Shown in pieces: positions 43,301-51,341 of a DNA stretch of 64,000 nucleotides. The notes beneath the pieces were generated by a model. The model ran no database searches, was not told the origin of the DNA, and worked only from the letters and a program-made list of their open reading frames with translations. How positions within the stretch are numbered: the stretch's first letter is position 1; each line of letters opens with the position of its first letter. Made by a program: the position numbers and the translations under genes. This DNA is from Micromonospora saelicesensis (GTDB lineage: Bacteria > Actinomycetota > Actinomycetes > Mycobacteriales > Micromonosporaceae), in contig NZ_FMCR01000008.1 of the NCBI RefSeq assembly GCF_900091575.1, forward strand, positions 1-64,000. Direction: 5' to 3'.

Positions 43301-45338
43301 GTGGCGGTTCGGCCAGCGGCCGGCGTCCCGATGCTGGCGGGGCATCCGAGCGCTCGTCGGCGCCGGGCGGGTCCACCGGTGCGGGCAGGTACTCCAGCCG
43401 CAGACGCGCGGCGGGTGGCCCCGAGACGGGCCGGTCGGAGGCGGGCGAGACCGGAACGGCCGACACCGGCCGATCCCAACCGGTCGCGGCGGGGGAGACG
43501 GGGGCCGCTGACACCGGTCGGTCCCAGCCACGGCTGGCGGGGGAGTCGGGTGCTGGCGACACCGGTCGTTCCGGGGAGACCGGGGCTGCTGACACCGGTC
43601 GGTCCCAGCCGCGGGCGGCGGGGGAGTCGGGTGCTGGCGACACCGGTCGGTCCCAGCCACGGCTGGCGGGGGAGTCGGGTGCTGGCGACACCGGTCGTTC
43701 CGGGGAGACCGGGGCTGCTGACACCGGTCGGTCCCAAGCGGGTGAGACGGGTGCTGGCGACACCGGTCGCTCCGGGGAGACCGGTGGGACCGGCATGGCA
43801 CGGCCGGAGGCGGGCGGCGCCGTCGCGGCCGGGCGTACCTGTCGCTCGTCGTACCGTGCCGGAGTGGCCGCCGGGCGCTCGTCAGGCCGGGACGGCGTGG
43901 CGGCCGGCCGGTCGGGCCGGGCGGCCGGCCGCGACGCGATGCCCGGCTCGGCGCTGCGGTGCGGGTCTGTGGTGCGGTGCGGGTCTGTGGTGCGGTGCGG
44001 GTCCGCGGTGCGGTGCGGGTCCGCGGTGCGGTGCGGGTCCGCGGTGCGGTGCGGGTCCGGGCTGCCGTGTGGGTCGGCGCGGTGCGGGTCGGTGCGGTGG
44101 CCGGGCTCCCGGGTGCGGTCCGAGGTGCGGTCCTGGCGCACCGGACCCGGCGCTGGCCAGGGCAGACTGCCGTCCGACCGTTGGCCCGGCTGTGGCCGGG
44201 GCTCGCGGTACGCGTCCTCACGAGGCGCGTCCTCGCGGTACCCGTTGTCGCGGTACCCGTCCGGGCGGGCCTGCTCCCGGGGGCGCCGGTCCGGGTACGC
44301 CTCGGCGCGGGCCGCCGCCTCACGGGGCTGGTGCCGGTGCGGGTCGGTGTCGGGCCGCCGCCGGTCGTCGTCGAGACGGGGCTGGTCGGGCAGGTCCGCC
44401 TCGGGGCGGCGCCGTCGTCCACCGTTGGGTGAGGGCGCTGCGCCGACCCCCTCGTCCGCGCGGTAGCGCGACTCCGGGCGGCGCAGGTCGTCGGCGGCCC
44501 GGTCCGGGTACCCGTCGGCGCGGTATCGCGTGCGGCCGTCCACAGGTGCCCACGGGTCGGCCGCGTCGGCGATGCGGCCGTCGTGGTCGCGGGTGGGTCG
44601 GGCGCCGTACCCGTCGTCGGTGTGCCGTTCGTAACCGGCGGCCGGTCGTTCCGGTGTGCCGCGCCGACGTGGTGTGTCGTCCGGCTCGGGCACCCAGCCG
44701 GGTTCGGGCCGGGGCGCGGGGGAGACCGGCGGCGTGCCCCGGTAACCCCGGTCCCGCTCGGTGGGCTCCTGCCGGGGACGGCGGCTGTCGTACCGCTCGG
44801 GGGTGGGCTGGTCCCGGTGCCAGGCGGCTTCCCGCGCGGGCCCCCGCTCGTCGGCGGGGCGTCGGTCGGACCAGGCGGTACGCCGGTCCGACTCGGGCGA
44901 ACGGCGGTCGTCGCGGCGGGGTGGCTCGGGCAGCGGACGACGGTACGGCTCGTGGTCGTAGTGGCGGGAGTCGGCGCTGTCGGGCCGGCCGTAGGCGGAG
45001 GTGTCCGCCGAGCGCTCGTCGCCGCGGAGTCGTCCGTAGGCGGGTGTCTCGCCCGGCTCGTCGTCCACCCAGGAACGGCCGTGCGGTGCCTGTTCCTCCG
45101 GTGGTTCGTCGGACCAGGACCGGCCGAGGTAGGTGCCGTCCGGGCGGGTGGGCGCCAGCGGTGGCACCTCGGCGCGACCGGACACCGTCGCGCGGCCGCG
45201 CGGTGGCGGCTGGTGCGGCATGCCGATGTCGCCGGCGTAACGCTGGCCGGGGAACTGGGGGTGCCACTCGGTGGTCGGCTCGACCACCCAGGACGGTTCG
45301 TTCGGGTCTGACCACCGGTCGGTGTAGCGGCCGTTCAT
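40368..45338 (-). CDS. Giant low-complexity protein with TPR-like and WG-repeat C-terminus
   Basis: About 1656 residues. The first ~1250 are charged and Pro-rich and look disordered. Arg/Asp/Tyr-rich sequence comes first, then a DPHRTA hexapeptide array, then PVSPAPDSP/GWDRPVS repeats, an acidic stretch, and more than a dozen VSAPP-type units. A helical TPR-like region follows (AIRRRLTEKLGSAVDNRARA to LLGRVRVALDAVTVRAEKDG). The last ~230 residues are WG repeats, seen as GPLWGYTSQDGDMVVPARYA, PFHDGLAWV, GWTAIDATGAVQVAPNFAEV, GWGAVDRTGRVIVPTRYHG and RWGALDRRGVPLI. There is no signal peptide. I chose ATG 45338 because MNGRYTDRWSDPNEPSWVVE looks like a true start; a GTG at 45488 adds only low-complexity sequence. 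Role unknown, possibly scaffolding. Confidence 0.85.
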   Translation of the reverse strand: MNGRYTDRWSDPNEPSWVVEPTTEWHPQFPGQRYAGDIGMPHQPPPRGRATVSGRAEVPPLAPTRPDGTYLGRSWSDEPPEEQAPHGRSWVDDEPGETPAYGRLRGDERSADTSAYGRPDSADSRHYDHEPYRRPLPEPPRRDDRRSPESDRRTAWSDRRPADERGPAREAAWHRDQPTPERYDSRRPRQEPTERDRGYRGTPPVSPAPRPEPGWVPEPDDTPRRRGTPERPAAGYERHTDDGYGARPTRDHDGRIADAADPWAPVDGRTRYRADGYPDRAADDLRRPESRYRADEGVGAAPSPNGGRRRRPEADLPDQPRLDDDRRRPDTDPHRHQPREAAARAEAYPDRRPREQARPDGYRDNGYREDAPREDAYREPRPQPGQRSDGSLPWPAPGPVRQDRTSDRTREPGHRTDPHRADPHGSPDPHRTADPHRTADPHRTADPHRTTDPHRTTDPHRSAEPGIASRPAARPDRPAATPSRPDERPAATPARYDERQVRPAATAPPASGRAMPVPPVSPERPVSPAPVSPAWDRPVSAAPVSPERPVSPAPDSPASRGWDRPVSPAPDSPAARGWDRPVSAAPVSPERPVSPAPDSPASRGWDRPVSAAPVSPAATGWDRPVSAVPVSPASDRPVSGPPAARLRLEYLPAPVDPPGADERSDAPPASGRRPLAEPPPASGAHPAPPPRYPGPDTEDRPADQRRGEEPGPDRRRVGDPLAGTPPTDRRPAAPDRSSPAERPHPADRPAAPQRPYSPERLAPTADARPSVAPPPTWQAPPPPATRPDPTPADPIRAVPAPEASPPPTAEVAPTLPPAPGTPRRYVPPPPSEEPVAAVHEPDDVPGTRGPEAWFSPAQPAESDQAEPATDQRSFDPVDDESTAGDPGVSATPDAQTSTPTADTRLDVADEHTGGSTPDDAFDPVSAPPAHPVSDAPRLWADDLDDDPQPDFDTGTVDGYQPVSGAPVVAMPHQRTEADPQPFAASPSDDTDPVEHAPTDELAPPDEPADAIDDPSASPVDGSQVDEWRGDAALHVTAMDDTSPPVPAPPVSAPPFSAPPASVTPVSAPPAPPVSAPPAAPVSAPPASATAPISAPPAPVSAPPSPTAAPASAPPFSTAPVSAPPASTAAPVSAPPASAQPYSGAPVSAPPAPTAAPVSAPPAATPMTAPPPPAAAPVSGPPASVVPTSGPPASAVPGPRIGSDGDNEPVSAPPDDAPPMVTRPSLADPGDPEQVLAAYRWRLDPVTLREELTEPDDLRAIRRRLTEKLGSAVDNRARARLLSLRAVASRILGDLDDALADGRLALTYAEATGELRRTALAQARLAHVLRWRGDFAEADQLFAQANSVELPDRLRAALHEHAGRSCYDQGRLMEACEHFEKALDLRGAGDSELLGRVRVALDAVTVRAEKDGFGAYPRSRDEVLDRDRPPLPDRDGPLWGYTSQDGDMVVPARYAEAQPFHDGLAWVRRPDTDRWSLINLLGTTVIPPSFRAAQPFSDGLAWVVGEGGWTAIDATGAVQVAPNFAEVRPFRRGLAAVRREGWGAVDRTGRVIVPTRYHGFVTELADGQQIDGFTDEGLAVVDVAGRRGVVDRTGTVLVPPAHPMLVIHPVAFLIESDNGRWGALDRRGVPLIDPVHRDRAEVLEEIDRLLTDANPVL
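41695..42215 (-). repeat. In-frame Val-Ser-Ala-Pro-Pro repeat array
   Basis: Over a dozen 27-39-bp units built on GGCGGCGCGGAGACGGGCGC (plus strand) encode VSAPP plus a variable Ala/Pro/Thr spacer within the giant protein. Units are degenerate in the spacer but keep the core. Confidence 0.85.
43425..43790 (-). repeat. In-frame long repeats encoding GWDRPVS and PVSPAPDSP
   Basis: Higher-order repeats: a composite block containing CTGGCGACACCGGTCGGTCC recurs, so that SRGWDRPVSPAPDSP, ARGWDRPVSAAPVSP and ERPVSPAPDSP alternate. Some blocks of over 60 bp are almost identical at the DNA level, implying recent duplication. Confidence 0.85.
43950..44095 (-). repeat. 18-bp tandem array encoding DPHRTA/DPHRTT
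   Basis: Consecutive 18-bp units of form TGCGGTGCGGGTC[TC]G[TC]GG on the plus strand, at least six copies with almost no divergence, encode DPHRTA or DPHRTT. Flanking degenerate units (DPHRAD, DPHGSP, DPHRSA) mark older copies. Confidence 0.9.
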
Positions 45339-45721
45339 CCGTCGAGCCCGTCGCCACACCCGGCCGCTGGGCCGATTCTCGCCGAGGGTGAGCTGTCCGC
45401 AGCCGCCGTCGGGGGACCGCTGGGCGTCCGGTCGCCGCCTGCCACGCCCCGGTGGCCGGCTCGCGTCCGCTCGCTCACGCGTTGTCACCTCGTTGCAAAT
45501 TGTCGCGCTGGGGCCGCACGTGCCGGTCAGATCGCCGCTCCGGCAGGCCGTGGCTGCGGATGGAGGGTAACGGCGTGGGCTCGCTCACCGCCACTGTGGT
45601 GCCGCCCACCGGCGCAAACGTTATCCCATTGGTTTCGGACATTTGGTCCTATAAGCGAATCTGGTCTCCGACCATACCGCACTCGAAGACCGCCCGGCTG
45701 CGGCGGGATCGCCGTCCTCGT
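45339..45721. other. 383-bp intergenic region upstream of the giant protein gene
   Basis: Contains no gene I can support. The half near the giant gene is GC-rich and could be an N-terminal extension if GTG 45488 were used. The half nearer the XRE gene (about 45615-45680) is unusually AT-rich for this genome and contains TATAGG and GATAAC on the minus strand, the most likely promoter of the giant gene. Confidence 0.45.
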
Positions 45722-46282
45722 TCAGGGGTGCTCCATGATGAGGACGGCGAACGTACCGGGAGCGAGCGCCTCGTAACGGTGCGGCGCGTCGCCGGGGAAG
45801 GTGGCGTAGTCGCCGGGTTCGAGTTCGACCGGTGTCGCCTCGGGCCCCACCCGCAGCCGGCCGGCAGCGACCACCACGTGCTCGATACTGCGCGGGGTGT
45901 GTCCCTGCCCGGCTCGGACCGCGCCCGGCTCCAGCCTGATCAGGTAGACGTCCCGGCGCAGGTGCGCCGCACCGGCGCTGAGCAGCGTTCCGCTGAAGTC
46001 GGCCTGCTCCGAGCGGACGTGCGGCCCGTCCCCGGCCCGAATGACCCGTACGACGTCGTCGACCGGCTCCACCAACCGGCTGAACGGCACACCGAGTGCG
46101 ACGCCCAGCGCCCAGAGCGTCTCCACGCTCGGGTTGCCGGTGCCCGACTCCAGTTGGGAGAGGGTGGACTTGGCCACGCCCGCCCGGCGGGCCAGCTCGG
46201 TCAGCGAGATGCCGACCCGTTCCCGCTCCCGGCGCAGGGCGGCGGCGATGGTGGGCAGCGGGGCAGCCGGTTCCGAAGGCAT
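45722..46282 (-). CDS. XRE family transcriptional regulator with C-terminal cupin domain
   Basis: 186 residues. The N-terminal HTH is ALRRERERVGISLTELARRA with GVAKSTLSQLESGTGNPSVE. The C-terminal cupin (roughly 95-186) has VYLIRLEPGAVRAGQGHTPR, EHVVVAAGRLRVGPEATPVE and LEPGDYATFPGDAPHRYEAL. This HTH-cupin architecture senses a small metabolite and commonly regulates an adjacent transporter or enzyme. No such partner is evident here. The start ATG 46282 has GGAG about 8 nt upstream. A CGAACGTTCG palindrome near 46301 could be its own operator. Confidence 0.92.
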   Translation of the reverse strand: MPSEPAAPLPTIAAALRRERERVGISLTELARRAGVAKSTLSQLESGTGNPSVETLWALGVALGVPFSRLVEPVDDVVRVIRAGDGPHVRSEQADFSGTLLSAGAAHLRRDVYLIRLEPGAVRAGQGHTPRSIEHVVVAAGRLRVGPEATPVELEPGDYATFPGDAPHRYEALAPGTFAVLIMEHP

Positions 46283-46350
46283 GCCTTCGCTCCATTGGGT
46301 CGAACGTTCGGTGTGGCGAACAACGGCAACCCGTTCAGCATGATGAACGC

Positions 46351-46438
46351 GCGGCAAGATCCGCGCAGATACGGCGAAACTGCTGCCTCGGAGATGTCTG
46401 AGGCAGCAGTTTCGCTGAAGTCGTGCCGATCTTGCGGG
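46351..46438. repeat. Long GATC-bounded palindrome (element E5)
   Basis: Located 3' of the DUF3043 gene and upstream of the XRE regulator. The inner stem is about 17 bp, GCGAAACTGCTGCCTC at 46374-46389 against its complement at 46400-46416, with a 10-nt loop. An outer pair GCAAGATC (46354-46361) and GATCTTGC (46428-46435) brackets it with unpaired sequence between. Confidence 0.85.
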
Positions 46439-46476
46439 CGCGGGCGCGGGCGGGTGCGGGCGTGGGAGCCCGGGGG

Positions 46477-47070
46477 TCAGACCTTGTCGCCCAGCTTGAC
46501 CTGGGGCGCCGGAGCGCGCATCCGCCGGAAGGTGATCGACCGCATGACCGCGTAGAGGAAGAGCGAGCCCATCCGCTGGTCGGTCTTCGGGAAGCGCTCC
46601 CGGACCAGCTTGCTGATCTTGCGGCAGATCAGCACCGAGTCGACGACCACACCCAGCGCCAGCGCGCCCCAGAGCACGTTGGAGATCAGTCGGACCAGCG
46701 GCGGCATGGCCGCGTTCGACCCGACCAGCACGATCAGCGCGCCGCCGAAGAACCAGGTGCCGACGGTACGCCGGGAGTCGACCACGTTGCGGGCCAGCAG
46801 CCGCTCCGGGCCACGGTCGCGGGGGCCACCCTCGCGGCGGAACTCCGACGCCGCCTCGGCGCGCAGTTGACGGCGACGCTCCCGCTCCTCCTCCTTGGTG
46901 AGGGGACGAGTGGGGCCGGCCGGGCGACGGCCGACGGTCGGCCGCTTGGGCGTCTCCCGACCCTTGGCCGGGGTGTAACCCCGGGAACGCTCAGCGGTCT
47001 CCTCGGGGGTCACCGAGGTGACGGCCTCGTCGACGAGGTCGGTGGACTTGCGGCGAAAGAGCGACGGCAC
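46477..47070 (-). CDS. DUF3043 family membrane protein
   Basis: 197 residues. A charged N-terminus (SLFRRKSTDLVDEAVTSVTP, then a highly basic KEEERERRRQLRAEA helix) leads to two membrane helices (TWFFGGALIVLVGSNAAM and LISNVLWGALALGVVVDSVL). A cytoplasmic end follows with KLVRERFPKTDQRMGSLFLY AVMRS. This matches DUF3043, a conserved actinobacterial family without known function, found next to cob genes in mycobacteria. GTG 47070 is 6 nt after TACCCT; no ribosome binding site. Confidence 0.9.
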   Translation of the reverse strand: MPSLFRRKSTDLVDEAVTSVTPEETAERSRGYTPAKGRETPKRPTVGRRPAGPTRPLTKEEERERRRQLRAEAASEFRREGGPRDRGPERLLARNVVDSRRTVGTWFFGGALIVLVGSNAAMPPLVRLISNVLWGALALGVVVDSVLICRKISKLVRERFPKTDQRMGSLFLYAVMRSITFRRMRAPAPQVKLGDKV

Positions 47071-47076
47071 GCGGCA

Positions 47077-47082
47077 AGGGTA
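47077..47082 (-). promoter_or_regulatory. -10 box, predicted leaderless DUF3043 promoter
   Basis: TACCCT on the minus strand followed by 6 nt and GTG. Confidence 0.5.
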
Positions 47083-47122
47083 GCCAACGGTCCGCGCCCG
47101 CTGCACATCGCGGTACAACGAC

Positions 47123-47159
47123 CGACGGCTCCAGGTCGCAGCGTGACCTGGAGCCGTCG
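47123..47159 (-). terminator. Terminator after murA
   Basis: 15-bp perfect stem CGACGGCTCCAGGTC (47123-47137) and GACCTGGAGCCGTCG (47145-47159), 7-nt loop, 25 bp beyond the murA stop and before the DUF3043 start. Confidence 0.88.
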
Positions 47160-47184
47160 TAGTCGAACGATGGGGTGACCGAGG

Positions 47185-48540
47185 TTACGGACGCTCGGCG
47201 TGCGCGCCCAGGTCGGCGAGCTTCGCCTCGAAGTCCTCGTAGCCCCGGTTGATCAGGTCCACGCCGTACACCCGGGAGGTGCCCTCGGCCGCGAGCGCCG
47301 CGATCAGGTGGCTGAACCCGGCCCGCAGGTCCGGGATGACCAGATCGGCGGCGTGCAGCTTGCTCGGTCCGGCGATCACTGCGGAGTGCTTGAAGTTACG
47401 CCGGCCGAAGCGGCACGGGGTGCCGCCGAGGCAGTCCCGGTAGACCTGGATGTTGGCGCCCATCGAGTTGAGGGCCTCGGTGTAGCCCAGCCGCTGCTCG
47501 TAGACCGTCTCGTGGACGATCGACAGGCCGCGGGCCTGGGTCAGCGCCACGACCAGCGGCTGCTGCCAGTCGGTCATGAAGCCGGGGTGCACGTCGGTCT
47601 CCAACGCCACCGCGTTCAGCTCGCCACCCGGGTGCCAGAAGCGGATTCCGCCCTCCTGGCCGGGGTCGCCCAGCTTCGGCGCGCGGGCGTCGGTGACCTC
47701 GTACTCGCCGCCGACCGAGCGGAAGATGTTCAGGAAGGTCATCATGTCGGCCTGCTGCGCGCCCAGCACCTCGACGTGACCACGGGTCGCCAGGGCGGCG
47801 GCCGCCCAGCTCGCCGCCTCGATCCGGTCCGGGATCGGCCGGTGGGTGTAGCCGTGCAGCTTGGGCACACCCTGAATCTCGATCACCCGGTCGGTGTGGA
47901 CCTTGATGATCGCGCCCATCTTCTGCAGGATGCAGATCAGGTCGATGATCTCCGGCTCCACCGCGGCGTTGCGCAGCTCGGTGACGCCCTCGGCCATCAC
48001 GGCGGTCAGCAGCACCTGCTCGGTGGCGCCGACGCTCGGGTACGGCAGGGCGAACTTGGTGCCGTGCAGCCCGTTCGGCGCGGACAGGTGCAACCCCTCG
48101 GGCCGCTTGTCGACAGTGGCACCGAACTCCCGCAGCGCCTGCAGGTGGAAGTCGATCGGGCGCGGGCCGATGTGGCAGCCACCCAGATCCGGGATGAACG
48201 CGTGCCCGAGGCGGTGCAGCAGCGGGCCGCAGAACAGGATCGGGATCCGGCTGGAGCCGGCGTGCACGTTGATCTGGTCGGTGCTGGCGCTCTCCACGTT
48301 CGCCGGGTCGAAGACGAGCTCGCCGTCCTCGGTGCCGTCGGTGACCTTGACGCCGTGCAGGCCGAGCAGACCTCGCACCACCTCGACATCGCGGATCTTG
48401 GGCACGTCGAACAGCCGGCTCGGGCTGTCACCGAGCAACGCGGCGACCATCGCCTTCGATACCAGGTTCTTCGCGCCGCGCACGCGGATCCGCCCTTCGA
48501 GCGGAGTACCTCCGTGCACAACCAGGACGTCGTCGGTCAA
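47185..48540 (-). CDS. murA: UDP-N-acetylglucosamine 1-carboxyvinyltransferase
   Basis: 451 residues, first committed step of peptidoglycan precursor synthesis. The active-site loop Cys is C122 (DLGGCHIGPRPIDFH) and the substrate Lys-Asn pair is at 24-25 (VRGAKNLVSKAM). The presence of Cys rather than Asp predicts fosfomycin sensitivity at this position. Other family blocks: PSVGATEQVLLTAVMAEG, PIPDRIEAASWAAAA and DLRAGFSHLIAALAAEG. The start is TTG 48540 with GGAGG 5 nt upstream. It is a single-gene unit with its own terminator. Confidence 0.94.
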   Translation of the reverse strand: MTDDVLVVHGGTPLEGRIRVRGAKNLVSKAMVAALLGDSPSRLFDVPKIRDVEVVRGLLGLHGVKVTDGTEDGELVFDPANVESASTDQINVHAGSSRIPILFCGPLLHRLGHAFIPDLGGCHIGPRPIDFHLQALREFGATVDKRPEGLHLSAPNGLHGTKFALPYPSVGATEQVLLTAVMAEGVTELRNAAVEPEIIDLICILQKMGAIIKVHTDRVIEIQGVPKLHGYTHRPIPDRIEAASWAAAALATRGHVEVLGAQQADMMTFLNIFRSVGGEYEVTDARAPKLGDPGQEGGIRFWHPGGELNAVALETDVHPGFMTDWQQPLVVALTQARGLSIVHETVYEQRLGYTEALNSMGANIQVYRDCLGGTPCRFGRRNFKHSAVIAGPSKLHAADLVIPDLRAGFSHLIAALAAEGTSRVYGVDLINRGYEDFEAKLADLGAHAERP

Positions 48541-48752
48541 CGCAACCTCCAGCGCGTCGGTGCTGCCGTGTTGATGGTGGGGTGCCTGAACCTTGTCGCT
48601 ACCCCGGATGCGGCCATGTCGAAACGGCCCGCGTGTGTCGTCGCTTGGGCAGCATAGCCCTCGGTGACGAAAAAGGACTCGGTCACATCGGCGTGTGTGG
48701 CATTAATCGGTGATCCGGCACTTTTGCGTACCAAGAGCGCTACGGATCGTGA

Positions 48753-49961
48753 TCAGGACGCCGTCGGCGGCGGAGTGTCCGCGCCGGGCAGCGCGAGCAT
48801 CTGATCAAGCGCGACCCGGGCGTGGTACGCGGTGTCGGCGTCCACCGTGATCTGGTTGACGACCCGGCCCGCGACCAGCTCCTCCAGGGCCCAGACCAGG
48901 TGCGGCAGGTCGATCCGGTTCATCGTCGAGCAGTAGCAGACGGCCTTGTCCAGGAACATGATCTGCTTGTCCGGGTGCGCCAGCGCGAGCCGGCGGACCA
49001 GGTTCAGCTCGGTGCCGAGCGCCCACGCCGAGCCGGCCGGAGCCGCCTCGATCGTCTTGATGATGTATTCGGTGGACCCGACGTGGTCGGAGGCCGTGAC
49101 CACCTCGTGCCGGCACTCCGGGTGGACCAGGACGTTGACCCCCGGCACCCGCTCCCGTACGTCGTTGACGCTCTCCAGGGTGAACCGGCCGTGCACCGAG
49201 CAGTGCCCCCGCCACAGGATCATCTTGGCGTCGCGCAGCTGCTCCGGGGTGAGCCCGCCACCGGGCTTGTGCGGGTCGTAGAGCACACAGTCGTCCAGCG
49301 ACAGGCCCATCTCCAGCACCGCGGTGTTACGGCCCAGGTGCTGATCCGGCAGGAAGAGCACCTTCGACCCCTGCTCGAAGGCCCAGTCCAGGGCGCGCTT
49401 GGCGTTGGACGAGGTGCAGACCACGCCGCCGTTGCGGCCCACGAAACCCTTGATGTCGGCCGAGGAGTTCATGTACGTCACCGGCACGGTGTCGCCGGCG
49501 ATGCCCAGCTCGGTCAGCGTGTCCCACGCGGCCTCGACCTGGCCCAGCACCGCCATGTCCGCCATCGAGCAACCCGCCGCGAGATCGGGCAGGATCACCC
49601 GCTGGCTGTCGGTGGTGAGGATGTCGGCGCTCTCGGCCATGAAGTGCACGCCGCAGAAGACGATGTACTCCGCGTCCGGGCGGGCCGCGGCCTCCCGGGC
49701 CAGCTTGAACGAGTCGCCGGTCACGTCGGCGAACTGGATCACCTCGTCGCGCTGGTAGTGGTGCCCCAGCACGAAGACCTTGCTGCCCAGCTTCGCCTTC
49801 GCGGCGGTGGCACGGGCCACCAGATCCGGATCGCTGGGCGCCGGCAGGTCGCCCGGACACTCCACGCCGCGCTCAGTGTCGGGGTCGCTGCCCCGGCCGA
49901 GCAGCAGCAGAGCCGTCGCCGTGTTGGAGGGTTCCACCCAGGTCGAAGTCACGTAGCCCAT
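48753..49961 (-). CDS. nadA: Quinolinate synthase A
   Basis: 402 residues. Condenses iminoaspartate with dihydroxyacetone phosphate to quinolinate for NAD synthesis, using a 4Fe-4S cluster. Candidate cluster cysteines lie in YIVFCGVHFMAESADIL, GGVVCTSSNAKRAL and KAVCYCSTMNRIDLPHL. VFVLGHHYQRDEVIQFADVT and LFLPDQHLGRNTA are characteristic. nadB and nadC are not adjacent. ATG 49961 chosen; a GTG four codons downstream is also possible. It is divergent from the glycerate kinase gene with only 59 bp between, so their promoters must overlap. Confidence 0.95.
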   Translation of the reverse strand: MGYVTSTWVEPSNTATALLLLGRGSDPDTERGVECPGDLPAPSDPDLVARATAAKAKLGSKVFVLGHHYQRDEVIQFADVTGDSFKLAREAAARPDAEYIVFCGVHFMAESADILTTDSQRVILPDLAAGCSMADMAVLGQVEAAWDTLTELGIAGDTVPVTYMNSSADIKGFVGRNGGVVCTSSNAKRALDWAFEQGSKVLFLPDQHLGRNTAVLEMGLSLDDCVLYDPHKPGGGLTPEQLRDAKMILWRGHCSVHGRFTLESVNDVRERVPGVNVLVHPECRHEVVTASDHVGSTEYIIKTIEAAPAGSAWALGTELNLVRRLALAHPDKQIMFLDKAVCYCSTMNRIDLPHLVWALEELVAGRVVNQITVDADTAYHARVALDQMLALPGADTPPPTAS

Positions 49962-50020
49962 GGTCCCACAGCGCGAGCGCGACGCAGCCTCGCTCGGTGT
50001 GGGCTGCCACACTGCTCGGC

Positions 50021-51160
50021 ATGCGCGTGCTGCTCTGCCCGGACAAGTTCGCCGGCACCCTGTCCGCACCGGAGGTGGCCGCCTCCGTCGCCGCCGGTTG
50101 GCGCACCGTCACCGACGGAGACGAACTGCTGATCCGGCCCCTCGCCGACGGCGGACCGGGCTTCGTGGAGGTGCTCGCCGAAGCCCTCGGCGGCCGCCGC
50201 GTGGCGGTGCCGACGGTCGACCCGCTGGGCCGGCCGGCGGCCGGTGAGATCCTGCTCACCGCCGACGGCTCGACCGCCTACCTGGAGAGCGCGCAGGCGT
50301 GCGGCCTGCACCTGCTCTCCGCGGCCGAGCGCGACCCGAAGACCACCACCTCGTACGGGCTGGGTCTGTTGGTGGCCGCCGCCGTGGAGAGCGGCGCCCG
50401 CACGGTGGTGATCGGGCTGGGTGGCTCCGGCACCAACGACGCCGGCGCCGGAATGCTCGCCGCGCTGGGCGTGACCCCCCTCGACCAGGGCGGTGCCGCG
50501 CTGCCGTACGGCGGGGCGGCGCTCGCCGCGGCCGACGCGCTGGACGGCGCGCCCCGGCTGCGCGGCGTCCGGCTGGTCGCGGCCACCGACGTGGACAACC
50601 CTCTGCTCGGCCTGCACGGCGCGAGCAACGTGTTCGGCCCGCAGAAGGGCGCCGACCGCGCCGACGTGCTGCTGCTCGACGCGGCCCTGGAGCGTTTCGC
50701 GGCGGTGCTGGAACGGGACCTGGCCGGTTGCCCGGCGGGGCTCGGCACGCTGCCCGGGGGCGGTGCCGCCGGAGGCATCGGCGCGGCGCTCCTCGCCCTG
50801 GGCGGCGACTGCGAGTCGGGGATCGGCCTGGTCACCCGGGCCACCCGACTCGACACCGCGCTGGACACCGCCGACCTGGTGATCACCGGTGAGGGGTCGT
50901 TCGACCACCAGTCGCTGCGCGGCAAGGTCGTCGCCGGGGTGGCCGGCGCCTCCCGCGACCGGGGAGTGCCCTGCGTGGTGGTGGCCGGGCAGGTGAGCAC
51001 CGGCCGACGGGAGGCCGCCTCGGCCGGGGTGACCGACGCGTACAGCCTGGTGGAGCACTTCGGCGGCGAGGAGGGCGGCGGGCTCGACGCGGCGCTGAGC
51101 CGGCCCGCAGAGGGGTTGCGCGAACTGGGTGCCCGCCTGGCCCGGCAGTGGAGCCGCTGA
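50021..51160 (+). CDS. Glycerate kinase
   Basis: 379 residues of the GlxK/GckA type I glycerate kinase family. It phosphorylates glycerate using ATP, linking photorespiration-like and glyoxylate carbon to glycolysis. Seen are MRVLLCPDKFAGTLSAPEVA, DELLIRPLADGGPGFVEVL, VVIGLGGSGTNDAGAGML, ATDVDNPLLGLHGASNVFGP and the catalytic-region VITGEGSFDHQSLRGKVVAG. ATG 50021 is the family start; CACACT 7 nt upstream suggests a leaderless mRNA. The same gene neighbours erpA in mycobacteria. Confidence 0.94.
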   Translation: MRVLLCPDKFAGTLSAPEVAASVAAGWRTVTDGDELLIRPLADGGPGFVEVLAEALGGRRVAVPTVDPLGRPAAGEILLTADGSTAYLESAQACGLHLLSAAERDPKTTTSYGLGLLVAAAVESGARTVVIGLGGSGTNDAGAGMLAALGVTPLDQGGAALPYGGAALAAADALDGAPRLRGVRLVAATDVDNPLLGLHGASNVFGPQKGADRADVLLLDAALERFAAVLERDLAGCPAGLGTLPGGGAAGGIGAALLALGGDCESGIGLVTRATRLDTALDTADLVITGEGSFDHQSLRGKVVAGVAGASRDRGVPCVVVAGQVSTGRREAASAGVTDAYSLVEHFGGEEGGGLDAALSRPAEGLRELGARLARQWSR

Positions 51161-51341
51161 GCGTCCCGACCGCCCGCGCCCCCGCCCCGACCGAGGGCCG
51201 ACCTGCGGCGGGGGTCACGCCACGCGGGTGAGCCCGGCCAAGGCGGCGTACGATCGGTTGAGGACCACAACCGGGAATCACTGGACGACGCGCGACGTTG
51301 GCCAGTGCGTCCGGACCCAAACCGCGCAGGGAGACTTCCAC

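Noticed and set aside
43950..44095. CRISPR-like array
   Set aside because: Regular short repeats are present but there are no unique spacers. The 18-bp units are in frame and encode DPHRTA/T within a large gene.
45339..45488. N-terminal extension of the giant WG-repeat protein from GTG 45488
   Set aside because: The extra 50 residues are low-complexity Arg/Gly/Pro, the GAGG there abuts the GTG with no spacing, and MNGRYTDRWSDPNEPSWVVE has the look of a genuine start. Not fully excluded.
49962..50020. tRNA or small RNA gene in the nadA-glycerate kinase gap or other intergenic spaces
   Set aside because: I looked for cloverleaf features (GTTCGAATC-like T-arms with matching acceptor stems) in the intergenic regions and found none.
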